Source: Alienimonas californiensis (GTDB lineage Bacteria > Planctomycetota > Planctomycetia > Planctomycetales > Planctomycetaceae). Taken from it: a DNA stretch of 64,000 nucleotides. Every line of letters starts with the position of its first letter. Positions within the stretch are counted from its first letter, which is position 1. A program made the translations under genes and the position numbers. Location: positions 3,862,823 to 3,926,822 of the forward strand of contig NZ_CP036265.1 in the NCBI RefSeq assembly GCF_007743815.1, given 5' to 3'. Below are positions 53,287 through 61,435 of this stretch, one piece after another. The notes beneath the pieces are model-generated. The model did not search any database and was not told where the DNA came from. It saw nothing but the letters and a program-made list of their open reading frames with translations.

Positions 53287-54411
53287 TCAGCCGGCCGCGG
53301 CGCCGCACTGGCCCCGCCAGCGGAGGTAGTGGTCGGCGAGGGTCAGGGCGACCATCGCCTCGGCCATCGGGATGAACCGCGGCAGCAGGCAGGGGTCGTG
53401 GCGCCCCTTCGTGGAGATCGTCGCCGCCTCGCCGGCCCGGTTCACGGTGGCCTGCTCCCGGGGGAGGGAACTGGTCGGCTTGATCGCGCAGCGGAGTACG
53501 ATCGGCTGACCGCTGGTGATGCCTCCGAGCATCCCGCCGTGCCGGTTGCTGGCGGCGCCGATCTTTGGCGGACCGTCCGGGTGCGGCTGGAACAGGTCGT
53601 TGTGTTCGGATCCCCGCATGCGGGCGGCGGAGAAGCCGCTGCCGTATTCCACGCCGGTGACGGCCGGCAGGCTGAACAGGGCCTTGGCGAGGTCCGCCTT
53701 GATCTTGTCGAACACCGGCTCGCCCAGCCCCGCGGGCACGTTCGTAGCGACGATCTCGGCGGTCCCGCCGACGCTGTCCTGGTCCTTTCGCATCGAGTCG
53801 ATCAACTCCACCATCGCCGCGGCCGCCTCGGGGTCCGGGCAGCGGACGACGTTCGGCTCGCCGTCCGGCAGGGTTTCGACCTGCGCCAACGTGACCGCGG
53901 CGGGGTCCGGCACGTGGGCTTCGATCTCGCCGACGCTTTTGACGTAGGCGACGACCCGGGCGCCGAAGGCTTCGGCGAGGATCTTCTTCGCCACGACCCC
54001 GGCGGCGACGCGGACGTTCGTCTCCCGGGCGCTGCTGCGGCCGCCGCCGCGGTAGTCGCGGCCGCCGTATTTCGCGTCAAAAGAGTGATCCGCGTGGCCG
54101 GGGCGGTAGAGATCCTTGATCTCGGAATAATCCTTGCTCCGCTGGTCGGCGTTGCGGATCAGGATTGCCAGCGACGTGCCGGTCGTCTTGCCCTCGAACA
54201 CGCCGGAGAGGATCTCCGGTTCGTCCGGCTCCTTCCGCTGCGTGACGATTTTGGACTGCCCCGGCCGCCGGCGGGCGAGGTCTTCGAAAAAGTCCTCCAC
54301 CGTCAGCGGGATGCCGGGCGGCACGCCGTCGAGGATGCAAACGTTCCCCGGCCCGTGGCTCTCGCCGGCGGTGGTCAGACGGAGGGCGTGGCCGAAGGTG
54401 TTGCCGGGCAT
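53287..54411 (-). CDS. aroC: Chorismate synthase
   Basis: 374 residues, normal length. Family signatures: GHALRLTTAGESHGPG (start), LARRRPGQSKIVTQRKEPDE, RPGHADHSFDAKYGGRDYRG, GRSSARETNVRVAAGVVAKK and, near the C-terminus, RHDPCLLPRFIPMAEAMVAL. It converts EPSP to chorismate with reduced FMN in the shikimate pathway, giving the precursor of tryptophan (trpF is at 33271). It lies 46 bases downstream of the SMR gene and may be cotranscribed with it. Confidence 0.97.
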   Translation of the reverse strand: MPGNTFGHALRLTTAGESHGPGNVCILDGVPPGIPLTVEDFFEDLARRRPGQSKIVTQRKEPDEPEILSGVFEGKTTGTSLAILIRNADQRSKDYSEIKDLYRPGHADHSFDAKYGGRDYRGGGRSSARETNVRVAAGVVAKKILAEAFGARVVAYVKSVGEIEAHVPDPAAVTLAQVETLPDGEPNVVRCPDPEAAAAMVELIDSMRKDQDSVGGTAEIVATNVPAGLGEPVFDKIKADLAKALFSLPAVTGVEYGSGFSAARMRGSEHNDLFQPHPDGPPKIGAASNRHGGMLGGITSGQPIVLRCAIKPTSSLPREQATVNRAGEAATISTKGRHDPCLLPRFIPMAEAMVALTLADHYLRWRGQCGAAAG

Positions 54412-54457
54412 GCGGGGAGGATAGGGGGAACGCGAGATTTCGGAAGTCGGGGATCGC

Positions 54458-54835
54458 TCAATCGGCCTGGTCCTGCTCGGCGGCGGACCGAGCCGACGCG
54501 GGATCCGGGGCGTCCTGCAGCGGCGTGGAGAGCTTCAGCATCACGATCCCCGCGACGATCAGCGCCACGGCGGCCGCCCGCATCGGCCCGACCGTCTCGC
54601 CAAAGGCGAGCGTTCCGACAAGAAACGCTCCGACCGCACCGATGCCGGTCCAAACCGTGTAGGCCGTTCCCAGCGGGAGCGTCTTCATCGCGACGGAGAG
54701 CAGCGAGACACTCGCGGCCATCGTCAGGACCGTCGCCGTCGTGACGTACGGTCTGGTGAAGCCGTCCGACTGCTTCATCAACGACGCCCAGACGACCTCC
54801 AGGACGCCCGCGAGGGTCAGCAAAATCCAGGCCAT
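54458..54835 (-). CDS. gdx: SMR-family small exporter, Gdx/SugE-like
   Basis: 125 residues with four membrane helices: WILLTLAGVLEVVWASLM with the conserved membrane Glu (residue 13), then TTATVLTMAASVSLLSVAMK, GTAYTVWTGIGAVGAFLVG and AAVALIVAGIVMLKL. The first-helix motif VLEVVWASLMKQSDGFTRP fits the Gdx (guanidinium exporter) subgroup rather than EmrE. The last 20 residues are an extra Ala/Asp-rich tail. It probably antiports guanidinium or a related cation with protons. The SD GGAGG is 6 bases before the ATG, and a hairpin (54837-54866) can occlude it. Confidence 0.9.
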   Translation of the reverse strand: MAWILLTLAGVLEVVWASLMKQSDGFTRPYVTTATVLTMAASVSLLSVAMKTLPLGTAYTVWTGIGAVGAFLVGTLAFGETVGPMRAAAVALIVAGIVMLKLSTPLQDAPDPASARSAAEQDQAD

Positions 54836-54836
54836 T

Positions 54837-54866
54837 ACGGCCCTCCGTTCAAGAGAGCCGGGCCGT
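54837..54866 (-). promoter_or_regulatory. Hairpin that can mask the gdx ribosome-binding site
   Basis: Arms ACGGCCC (minus 54866-54860) and GGGCCGT (54843-54837), 7 bp, with a 16-base loop; the 3' arm ends one base before the ATG and takes in the end of the GGAGG Shine-Dalgarno. Such a structure could make translation switchable. A second hairpin with a CAACGA loop (CGAGG/CCTCG) lies about 35 bases further upstream. Confidence 0.4.
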
Positions 54867-55093
54867 CCCGGAAAGCGATCCCGTTCCTGGGCGAGGTCGT
54901 TGCCTCGAGGAAAGTCTAGGACCGTCGCGGAAACCGGGCAAACCCGCCCCGCCGACGCGGGGGACGACCCGGCGGCACGTCGTGCCGAGTCGGGAAGTGA
55001 ACCCGCCGGCTACCGATTCGGTCCGCAAACCGGCAAACTTGCCCCCGGAAGCCGACCTTCCGCCTTCCGTCCTCCCCAACTCGCCCTCAGGTC

Positions 55094-56296
55094 ATGCCGC
55101 AGTTCGTCCAGTCCGAGGCCCTCGCCCGGATCGCCCCCTCCGCCACGATGGCCGCCGCCGCCAAGGCGAAGGCCCTGAAGGCCAGCGGGGCGGACGTGCT
55201 GAACTTCACGCTCGGCGAACCGGACTTCGACACGCCGCAGCACATCCGCACCGCCGCGAAGGCCGCGATGGACAGCGGCAAGACCCACTACACCCCCGCC
55301 GGCGGCCTGCCGGAGGTGAAGGAGGCGATCGTCGCCGCCCACGCCCGGGACACCGGCGTGCAGTACGCCGCCGCCGAGTGCGTCATCTCCAACGGCGCCA
55401 AGCACACGATCCACAATGTCCTCGCGGCGCTGCTGAACCCCGGCGACGAGGTCGTCATTCCCACCCCCTACTGGGTCAGCTACGCGGACCTCGTCGCCCT
55501 GACCGGCGCCACGCCGGTGCTGCTGCCGACGACCCGGGAGGACGGCTGGGCCTGCTCCGCGGAGCAGTTGGACGGGGCGATCACCGACGCCACCAAGCTG
55601 GTGATGCTCAACTCGCCCTCGAACCCCACCGGGGCGGTTTATTCCCGGGAGCAGCTGGCGGCACTGGGCGAGGTGATCGTGAACCGGGACGTCTGGTGCC
55701 TGTCGGACGAGATCTATTCGAAGCTGCTGTACGACGGGGCGGAATTCACCTCCTTCGCGGCCCTGTCCGACGAGGTGAAGGCCCGGACGATTACGGTGAA
55801 CGGCGTCTCCAAGGCCTATGCGATGACCGGCTGGCGGATCGGCTGGATGCTGGGGCCGGAGCCGATCGCCAAGGCCTGCACGAAGCTGCAAAGCCAGGAG
55901 ACCAGCAACCCGTGCAGCGTGAGCCAGTACGCCGCGAAGGCCGCGGTGGAGAACTCGCAGGAGTGCGTTGAGGAGATGCGTAAGACCTTCGCCGAACGCC
56001 GCACGATGGCCCTGGAAGGGGTCAACGCTCTGCCGGGCGTGCCCCGCTGCGACCCGGGCGGGGCGTTCTACGCCTTCTTCGACGTCGGCTCCCACTTCGG
56101 CAAGCCGCTCGGCACGAGCGGCCGCACCTGCGAGACCAGCGACGAGTTCTGCGAGATCCTGCTGGAGGACGCCCACGTGGCGCTGGTCTCCGGCGACGCC
56201 TTCGGCGCCCCCGGCTTCGTCCGCATGAGCTACGCCACGGAAACCGCGACCATCGAGCGCGGCCTCGAACGGCTGCGGAGTTTCCTCGGCGGCTGA
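55094..56296 (+). CDS. aspC: Class I aminotransferase, aspartate type
   Basis: 400 residues. Fold-type I PLP enzyme: FTLGEPDFDTPQHIR (start of the conserved core), HYTPAGGLPEVKEAI, NSPSNPTGAVYS, SDEIYSKLLYDGAEF, PLP lysine in VNGVSKAYAMTGWRIGWMLG, and the C-terminal RMSYATETATIERGLERL. The pattern is that of the Ib-type AspAT family, so it should transfer the amino group between aspartate and 2-oxoglutarate in the cytoplasm. Substrate preference is not proven by sequence. The start at 55094 is preceded by a 258-base gap shared with the divergent SMR gene. Confidence 0.92.
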   Translation: MPQFVQSEALARIAPSATMAAAAKAKALKASGADVLNFTLGEPDFDTPQHIRTAAKAAMDSGKTHYTPAGGLPEVKEAIVAAHARDTGVQYAAAECVISNGAKHTIHNVLAALLNPGDEVVIPTPYWVSYADLVALTGATPVLLPTTREDGWACSAEQLDGAITDATKLVMLNSPSNPTGAVYSREQLAALGEVIVNRDVWCLSDEIYSKLLYDGAEFTSFAALSDEVKARTITVNGVSKAYAMTGWRIGWMLGPEPIAKACTKLQSQETSNPCSVSQYAAKAAVENSQECVEEMRKTFAERRTMALEGVNALPGVPRCDPGGAFYAFFDVGSHFGKPLGTSGRTCETSDEFCEILLEDAHVALVSGDAFGAPGFVRMSYATETATIERGLERLRSFLGG

Positions 56297-56417
56297 TCCG
56301 GTTCCGTGCCCAAGCCGGCCGCGTGGGTCTGGCTTGGGCGACGATCTATCTGGGAAGCTGTGCGGGTTCTCCCCATGCGCTTGAACGAGCGGGCGGGGGC
56401 GGGTCGATGCTGCCCTC

Positions 56418-56618
56418 GTGCCTGAGCCCCGCCCCGCCGCAGTGAACTTCGTGGGCGTGCGGACGTCCTGCTGCGGCCAGTACGCCCGCGCCTATCCGAC
56501 CGGCGACGGTCGGGCGGCGGGGGCCTGTCCGCGGTGCGGGCGGCGGTTCTCGGTCCGGGCACCGGTCAAACTTGGCGCGCCCGGTTCCGGGGTGTCCGCG
56601 TCCGCCGCGAACCGCTAA
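56418..56618 (+). CDS. Small zinc-ribbon-like hypothetical protein
   Basis: 66 residues from a GTG at 56418, or 58 from the GTG at 56442. A Cys pair CCG and a second pair CPRCG frame a short segment (SCCGQYARAYPTGDGRAAGACPR), which looks like a small zinc ribbon of a type common in planctomycetes. The rest is basic and short. It lies 122 bases after aspC and 19 bases before the 56637 gene on the same strand. The ORF is short, so it may be spurious; the Cys pattern and position argue for it. Confidence 0.45.
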   Translation: MPEPRPAAVNFVGVRTSCCGQYARAYPTGDGRAAGACPRCGRRFSVRAPVKLGAPGSGVSASAANR

Positions 56619-56636
56619 ACGACGGGGGTCCGCACC

Positions 56637-57137
56637 GTGGAGTATCACGTCCGTCCCATGGCGAAAGTCTGTGCCGCCACCGGCGAACCGTTCCCCCCCG
56701 GGGCCCGGGTGCGCAGCGCGTTGGTGGACCGGGACGGCGGACACGTGCGGCTGGATTTCCTCCAGGCCGTCTGGGACGGCCCGCCGCCGGGCACGATCGG
56801 GCATTGGGCCGTGCGAGCGCCGGACGCGGTGGAAACGCCGGACGCCGCCCCGCTGGACGCCGAGGAACTGCTCGCCCTGCTGGACTCCCTGGGCGACGCC
56901 GCGGACGCGAACAACGATCGGCAGGCCCGGGTGCGGTACACCCTCGCCCTGCTGCTGCTCTCCGAGGGCCGTGTGGAACTGACCGAGGCCCGCGATACGC
57001 CGGACGGCCGCCTGCTGATCCTCACCGGCAGCGGCGGGGAGGGGCCGTTCGAGGTGCCCGACCTCGCCCTGCCGGAGGAGGAAATCGGCGGGCTCGAAGC
57101 GGGCCTGCCCGCCCTGCTGAAGGAGCGGGCCGACTAG
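56637..57137 (+). CDS. Hypothetical protein with CATGEPF zinc-like N-terminus
   Basis: 166 residues with a GTG start. The N-terminus reads MEYHVRPMAKVCAATGEPFPPGARV, and the next stretch RSALVDRDGGHVRLDFLQAVW and DGPPPGTIGHWAVRAP match what I recall of a conserved planctomycete family of unknown function. The C-terminal half is acidic, with VRYTLALLLLSEGRVELTEA and PFEVPDLALPEEEI. It has one N-terminal Cys and no signal peptide. It lies between the zinc-ribbon ORF and the lipoprotein gene on the plus strand. No function is assigned. Confidence 0.75.
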   Translation: MEYHVRPMAKVCAATGEPFPPGARVRSALVDRDGGHVRLDFLQAVWDGPPPGTIGHWAVRAPDAVETPDAAPLDAEELLALLDSLGDAADANNDRQARVRYTLALLLLSEGRVELTEARDTPDGRLLILTGSGGEGPFEVPDLALPEEEIGGLEAGLPALLKERAD

Positions 57138-57182
57138 TCGCCGCCCGCCCCGCTCGCTCGCCGCTCCTCCTGCCGGTCACGG

Positions 57183-58112
57183 ATGACCCGCCGCCGCCTC
57201 CCGCCGCCGTCCCGTCGCCTCGCCCTGTTGGCGTGCGCGGCGCTGCTGTGCGCGGGGCCGGGATGCGCGTGGACCACGAAGAATCAGGGCCCGTGGCACG
57301 GCCGGCCGACGCTCCGGCCGGAAACGACCCGGGACGAACTCGTCCGCCACATCAACGAGCAGGCCGCCCGCACCGCCGGCTGGCAGTGCCGCACACTGAC
57401 GGTGCAGATGCCCGGCGCCCCCGCGGACGCCTCCGGCCTGATCGCCGTCGAGTACCCCCGCCGCCTGCGGCTGAAGGCGAAGGCGATGATGATCCCCGTC
57501 GCGGACGTCGGCTCCAACGCCGATCGCGTCTGGTGCTGGGTCAACCCGAAGGTCGGCGGCCCCGGGCCGGAGACGCTGACCTGCAAGCACGCCAGCTTCG
57601 ACGCCGTGCGGTGCGCCGCGGAGAACTCCGGCGGGATGCAAATTCCCTTCGACCCGGACTGGCTGATGGAGGTGCTGGGCGTCGTCCCCCTGGACCCGCG
57701 GGCGGTGTCGCTCCAGAAGTCGCCGAACGACGGGCCGATCTGGCATCTCGTGTCGCACCGGACCGACGCCTCCGGCCGCCGCGTGCTGCGGGTGATCGAC
57801 GTCGACCGGGAGCACGGGCAGATTCTCGCCCACGAACTCCGCGACGCCGCCACCGGCGCCCCGCTGGCCCGGGCGGAGTTGCAGGATCACCGCCGCTGTT
57901 TGGGCGCCGAAGTGGTCCTGCCGCACACGATCATCCTCTCCTGGCCGTCCGTGGGCCTGGCCGGCATGACGCTGCGGCTGAAGGACATCGAGGTCAACCC
58001 CCGGAATCTGCCGGACGACCTCTGGTCGCTCCCCGGCGGCCAGCAGGTCCGGCACCTGGACGACGGCGGCCGCATCACCACCGCCGCGGCCGTGCGGTCG
58101 CAGGACCGCTAA
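57183..58112 (+). CDS. Secreted protein or lipoprotein of unknown function
   Basis: 309 residues. An N-terminal signal (MTRRRLPPPSRRLALLACAA and LLCAGPGC) ends in Cys28, possibly lipidated, although GPGC is a weak lipobox. The mature domain (about 40-300) is beta-rich with WQCRTLTVQMPGAPADASGL, YPRRLRLKAKAMMIPVADVG, RVWCWVNPKVGGPG, GPIWHLVSHR and LRLKDIEVNPRNLPDDLW. This pattern recalls the LolA/LolB-type half-barrel that carries or senses lipids, but I would call that a guess. It lies 45 bases after the hypothetical at 56637 and is convergent with the third sulfatase, 7 bases from its stop. Confidence 0.75.
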   Translation: MTRRRLPPPSRRLALLACAALLCAGPGCAWTTKNQGPWHGRPTLRPETTRDELVRHINEQAARTAGWQCRTLTVQMPGAPADASGLIAVEYPRRLRLKAKAMMIPVADVGSNADRVWCWVNPKVGGPGPETLTCKHASFDAVRCAAENSGGMQIPFDPDWLMEVLGVVPLDPRAVSLQKSPNDGPIWHLVSHRTDASGRRVLRVIDVDREHGQILAHELRDAATGAPLARAELQDHRRCLGAEVVLPHTIILSWPSVGLAGMTLRLKDIEVNPRNLPDDLWSLPGGQQVRHLDDGGRITTAAAVRSQDR

Positions 58113-58119
58113 CCGGCAT

Positions 58120-59865
58120 TTATCGCGTCCTCTTCCGCTGCGGTTTGCCCTGCCAGCCGCCCAGCGGGAGGACGTCGTTCCCCGCGGCCCACTCGTCCCA
58201 GAGGGCGGACAGTTCCGCGACCTTCTCCGGCCTCTGCTTCGACAGGTCGTTCGCTTCGATCCGGTCGACGCTCAGGTCGTACAGCTCCCACGGCTTGCCG
58301 GCCCCGGCGACGAGTTTCCAGTCGCCCTCGCCGTCGGGTTGGCTGACGGCCCGGTTCCCTTCGTGTTCCCAGAACAGCGGGCGGGCGTCGAGAAGGGCGA
58401 TCTGCATCTCGCCGCGGAGGTCCGGCCCCAGCGACCGGCCCGGCAGCGGCTTCGTCTCGCCCCCGCCGAACGCCGCGGGGTACTCGGCGCCGGCCAGTTC
58501 CAAGACCGTCGGGGCGAGGTCCACGACGTGCGCGCGGTCCCGCACGAACCCGCCCCGCAGTTCCTCCCGCATGCCGGCCGGCCAGCGGACGATCAGCGGC
58601 GTGCTGATGCCGCCCTCGTGCACGTGGGATTTGTAGAGCCGGAACGGCGTATTTGAGACGTTCGCCCAACTCTCCCCGTAGGCGACGAACGTATCCGGCG
58701 GGCCGGGCATCACGTTCACCCCCCGCCGCAGCGGAAAGCCGTCGCGGGTCAGCTGGGTGCGTTTGGAACGCGGCGCCTCGGGCGGGGTCGGTTGGCCGGT
58801 CGGTTCGTCCTGTCGGGGGGTGAACGGACCGAAGCGGCCCTGATCCTCGGCGCTGCCGCCGTTGTCGCTGAGAAACATCACGACGGTGTTCTCGGCGGCG
58901 CCCGTGCGGTCCAGTTCCGCCAGCAGCCGGCCGATCCCGGCGTCCATCTGGGTGACCATCGCGGCATGAGTGGCCATGCAGGCGGCCTCCCATTCTCGCT
59001 GATCCTGCGGGACCTGCGACCACGGTTTGGGGACCGGCGCCAGCCCGATGTCCTCCGGCAGCAGTCCACTCTCCCGCTGACGGTTCCGGCGGGGCTTGCG
59101 GACCGCGTTGAACCCGCCGTCGTACAGGCCGTTGTACCGCTCGATCAGGTCCTGCGGAGCGTGCAGCGGCCAGTGGGGGGCGGTGAAGGCGACGTACAGC
59201 AGGAAGGGGGCGTCGGCGTGCTGTTGGGCGTGCTCGCCGACGAACCGCACGGCCTCGTCGGCGGTGGCGTCGGTGTAGTGGTAGCCGGAGCCGTCGGGCT
59301 TCCACTCCGCCGGCCGCAGCGGATCGTCGAAGGCGCTGATCGCCTCGTCGCCGCGGACCAGCGTGACCGGGTCCCAGTAATCGCCGGAGCCGGTCGTGGA
59401 GCCGTAGAAGCGGTCGAACCCGCGGGCCAGCGGCCAGTTGTCCTTCGGCCCCTGCGCCCCGGTGTGCGGGCTGACGTGCCATTTGCCGGTCATGTAGGCC
59501 CGGTAGCCGGCCGGTTTGACCAGTTCAGCAAGCGTCGGCCGGTCCTTCCGCAGACTGCCGGCGTAGCCGGGGGCGCCGCGGTCGGAGATCATCCAGCCCA
59601 TCCCGGCGGCGTGCGGGTAGTGGCCGGAGAGCAGCGAGGCCCGCGTCGGGCAGCAGCGCCCGGTGTTGTAGAACCTGCTGAACCGCAGTCCCTCGGCGGC
59701 GAGGGCGTCCAGGTGGGGCGTCTCGATCTCCCCGCCGTAACAGCCGGCGTCCGAGAACCCCATATCGTCCGCCATGATCACGACGACGTTCGGCCGCTCC
59801 GGGCCGCCGCCCGCCAGCGGCCCGGCGGCGAGTGCGAACAGCGTGCAGTACAGGCCGGCGTTCAC
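58120..59865 (-). CDS. Secreted type I sulfatase (third of three)
   Basis: 581 residues from a GTG at 59865, which overlaps the PhoD stop (GTGA). The signal peptide is MNAGLYCTLFALAAGPLAGG. The sulfatase fold begins RPNVVVIMADDMGFSDAGCYG, with the formylglycine motif CCPTR (Cys71) and, downstream, LLSGHYPHAAGMGWM, MTGKWHVSPHT, FLSDNGGSAED and RWPAGMREELRGGF. The GMGWM and long C-terminal region place it with arylsulfatase A-like enzymes. It should release sulfate from a polymer outside the cytoplasm. Coupling to a PhoD-like phosphatase suggests joint use of an ester-rich substrate. Confidence 0.93.
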   Translation of the reverse strand: MNAGLYCTLFALAAGPLAGGGPERPNVVVIMADDMGFSDAGCYGGEIETPHLDALAAEGLRFSRFYNTGRCCPTRASLLSGHYPHAAGMGWMISDRGAPGYAGSLRKDRPTLAELVKPAGYRAYMTGKWHVSPHTGAQGPKDNWPLARGFDRFYGSTTGSGDYWDPVTLVRGDEAISAFDDPLRPAEWKPDGSGYHYTDATADEAVRFVGEHAQQHADAPFLLYVAFTAPHWPLHAPQDLIERYNGLYDGGFNAVRKPRRNRQRESGLLPEDIGLAPVPKPWSQVPQDQREWEAACMATHAAMVTQMDAGIGRLLAELDRTGAAENTVVMFLSDNGGSAEDQGRFGPFTPRQDEPTGQPTPPEAPRSKRTQLTRDGFPLRRGVNVMPGPPDTFVAYGESWANVSNTPFRLYKSHVHEGGISTPLIVRWPAGMREELRGGFVRDRAHVVDLAPTVLELAGAEYPAAFGGGETKPLPGRSLGPDLRGEMQIALLDARPLFWEHEGNRAVSQPDGEGDWKLVAGAGKPWELYDLSVDRIEANDLSKQRPEKVAELSALWDEWAAGNDVLPLGGWQGKPQRKRTR

Positions 59866-61364
59866 GGTCCGTCCTTCCGAAACCAGTAGTACTCGTAGGC
59901 CCGGCTCTTCAGGCTCGATCGCTCCTCCGGCGGGACCGACTCGTTGCTGACGTTGAAGATCAGGTGCAGCCGCGGCTCCTCGTCGCCGCCCCGCCACTTG
60001 CCGCGTCCCGTGCGGACGAACAGGTAGCCGCCGCGGGGCGGGGCGCCGTACTGCTCCATCCCCTCGCCGTCGGCGGAGATGATCGATTTTCGGCCCATCA
60101 GATAATGCTGGACGATCTCGCCCTCCGGATCGGTGGACTGCGGATCGCCGGCCTTGCGGCCGGCGCGGCTGTTGCCGTCTTGAATCGCTCCGCTGCTGAA
60201 CTCGTGCACGCCGCTGGGGTCCTCGGCGTGGTACTGCCAGTGACGGTCGCCGCAGACGATCAGGAACTCGCCGCTGTCGATCATCCCCTCGGCCTCCAGG
60301 AAGCCGAAGAACCGATCGCGTTCGTGGCGGAAGCCCCCCACGTTGGTGTGATTGTCGCGCTTCCGTTGATCGTCCGGGCCGACCATCGGGGTGGGGGAGA
60401 CGAGGACCTTGAAGGTCGCGTCGCTCTCCTTGAGCGTGCGGGTGAGCCACTGGTATTGCTCCTCGCCCCAGATCGTTTTGTCCGGGCCGTCCTCCATCCT
60501 GTTCGGGCTGCGGTAGTCGCGGCCCTCGACGAACCAGAGTTGCAGGTCCTTGTTACAGCGGACGGTGCGATAGGTGGGCGACTTGTCGTCGCCCGGCGGC
60601 ACGACGGGGACCTGCTCCCGGAAGACGTCGATGCCCAGTTCCGGCGAGGGGGCGTAGTTGCCCGTGCGGTCGGCGTCGTCCTTGCGAAAATCGTGGTCGT
60701 CCTTCATGTGAAAAACCGGGACGTGCGCCAGAAACTCCCGGAACCGCGGCTGAACGAAGTTTTCGTGCCACTTCGCCCGCATCTCCTCCCGCGTTTCGGC
60801 CCGCCCCTCGACGGGAGTGTCGTAATAGACGGTGTCGCCGGTGAAGACGGCGAAGCTGGGGTTGAGTTGTTGGATCGCCTCCAGCATCGGGTAGCCGAGC
60901 TTCTTCTCCGCCTCGGTCGCGTCGCTGTCCCGCCAACGGGCGTAGTTCAACCCGGTGACAACGGCGAAAGACACCGGCTTCGTGGAGTCCGGCCCGGGCA
61001 GGGTGCGGAACGTGCCGATCCGGCCGGGCTCCGCCGTCTCGGGCCCCGGTCGACCAGAGTGCGGCTCCCAGCGAAACGACCACGACGAGCCGGGCGGCAG
61101 GCCCCCGAATGCTAAGCGGGCGATCCCGTCTGGTCCCGCGGTGGCAGGCTGCCCCCACGAGAGCATGTGTCCGGGACCCGGGTGACCCTCGGCCGGCATT
61201 GGCTCAGGCTCGTCCACTCGGGTGAGGACGAACGAACCATGATCGCCAGGCTTCACCCGTGTTTGCACGAGGGCCGACGTCGCTGTGACCTCGCCGCTCA
61301 TCGGCAGGTCGAGGGCCAAGGCCGGCGGCGCCAGCAGCGAACAGGTCAGCAGGGCGGCGAGCAT
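59862..61364 (-). CDS. Secreted PhoD-like alkaline phosphatase/phosphodiesterase
   Basis: 500 residues. The signal peptide is MLAALLTCSLLAPPALA. The beta-sandwich N-terminus (VTATSALVQTRVKPGDHGSFVL) precedes a metallophosphoesterase domain with FAVFTGDTVYYDTP (Asp metal ligand), VFHMKDDHDFRKDDADRTGN and FLIVCGDRHWQYHAED near the C-terminus. The order and motifs fit the PhoD/PhoD-like family that releases phosphate from mono- and diesters in the periplasm. Specificity is unknown. The stop overlaps the sulfatase start by four bases, so the two are translated together. Divergent from glpK, 71 bases apart. Confidence 0.9.
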   Translation of the reverse strand: MLAALLTCSLLAPPALALDLPMSGEVTATSALVQTRVKPGDHGSFVLTRVDEPEPMPAEGHPGPGHMLSWGQPATAGPDGIARLAFGGLPPGSSWSFRWEPHSGRPGPETAEPGRIGTFRTLPGPDSTKPVSFAVVTGLNYARWRDSDATEAEKKLGYPMLEAIQQLNPSFAVFTGDTVYYDTPVEGRAETREEMRAKWHENFVQPRFREFLAHVPVFHMKDDHDFRKDDADRTGNYAPSPELGIDVFREQVPVVPPGDDKSPTYRTVRCNKDLQLWFVEGRDYRSPNRMEDGPDKTIWGEEQYQWLTRTLKESDATFKVLVSPTPMVGPDDQRKRDNHTNVGGFRHERDRFFGFLEAEGMIDSGEFLIVCGDRHWQYHAEDPSGVHEFSSGAIQDGNSRAGRKAGDPQSTDPEGEIVQHYLMGRKSIISADGEGMEQYGAPPRGGYLFVRTGRGKWRGGDEEPRLHLIFNVSNESVPPEERSSLKSRAYEYYWFRKDGP

Positions 61365-61420
61365 GCCGCGAGCCTACGAATCGCCCGCGACCGATGCGAG
61401 CGGTTCCGAACCGGCGGCGG

Positions 61421-61426
61421 TAGAGT
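61421..61426 (+). promoter_or_regulatory. Candidate -10 box close to the glpK start
   Basis: TAGAGT ends 9 bases before the glpK ATG at 61436. No Shine-Dalgarno sequence and no strong -35 box are present. It could give a nearly leaderless transcript. Confidence 0.3.
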
Positions 61427-61435
61427 CGGACGGTC

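Noticed and set aside
54836-54925. Guanidine-I or -II riboswitch before gdx
   Set aside because: Only part of the loop pattern fits; the conserved guanidine-I core sequences and paired ACGR stem-loops of guanidine-II are not both present. Kept only as a structured-leader finding.
54849-55079. 76-residue minus-strand ORF upstream of the SMR gene
   Set aside because: Low-complexity Gly/Arg/Ser sequence in the divergent promoter region, with no ribosome-binding site or domain.
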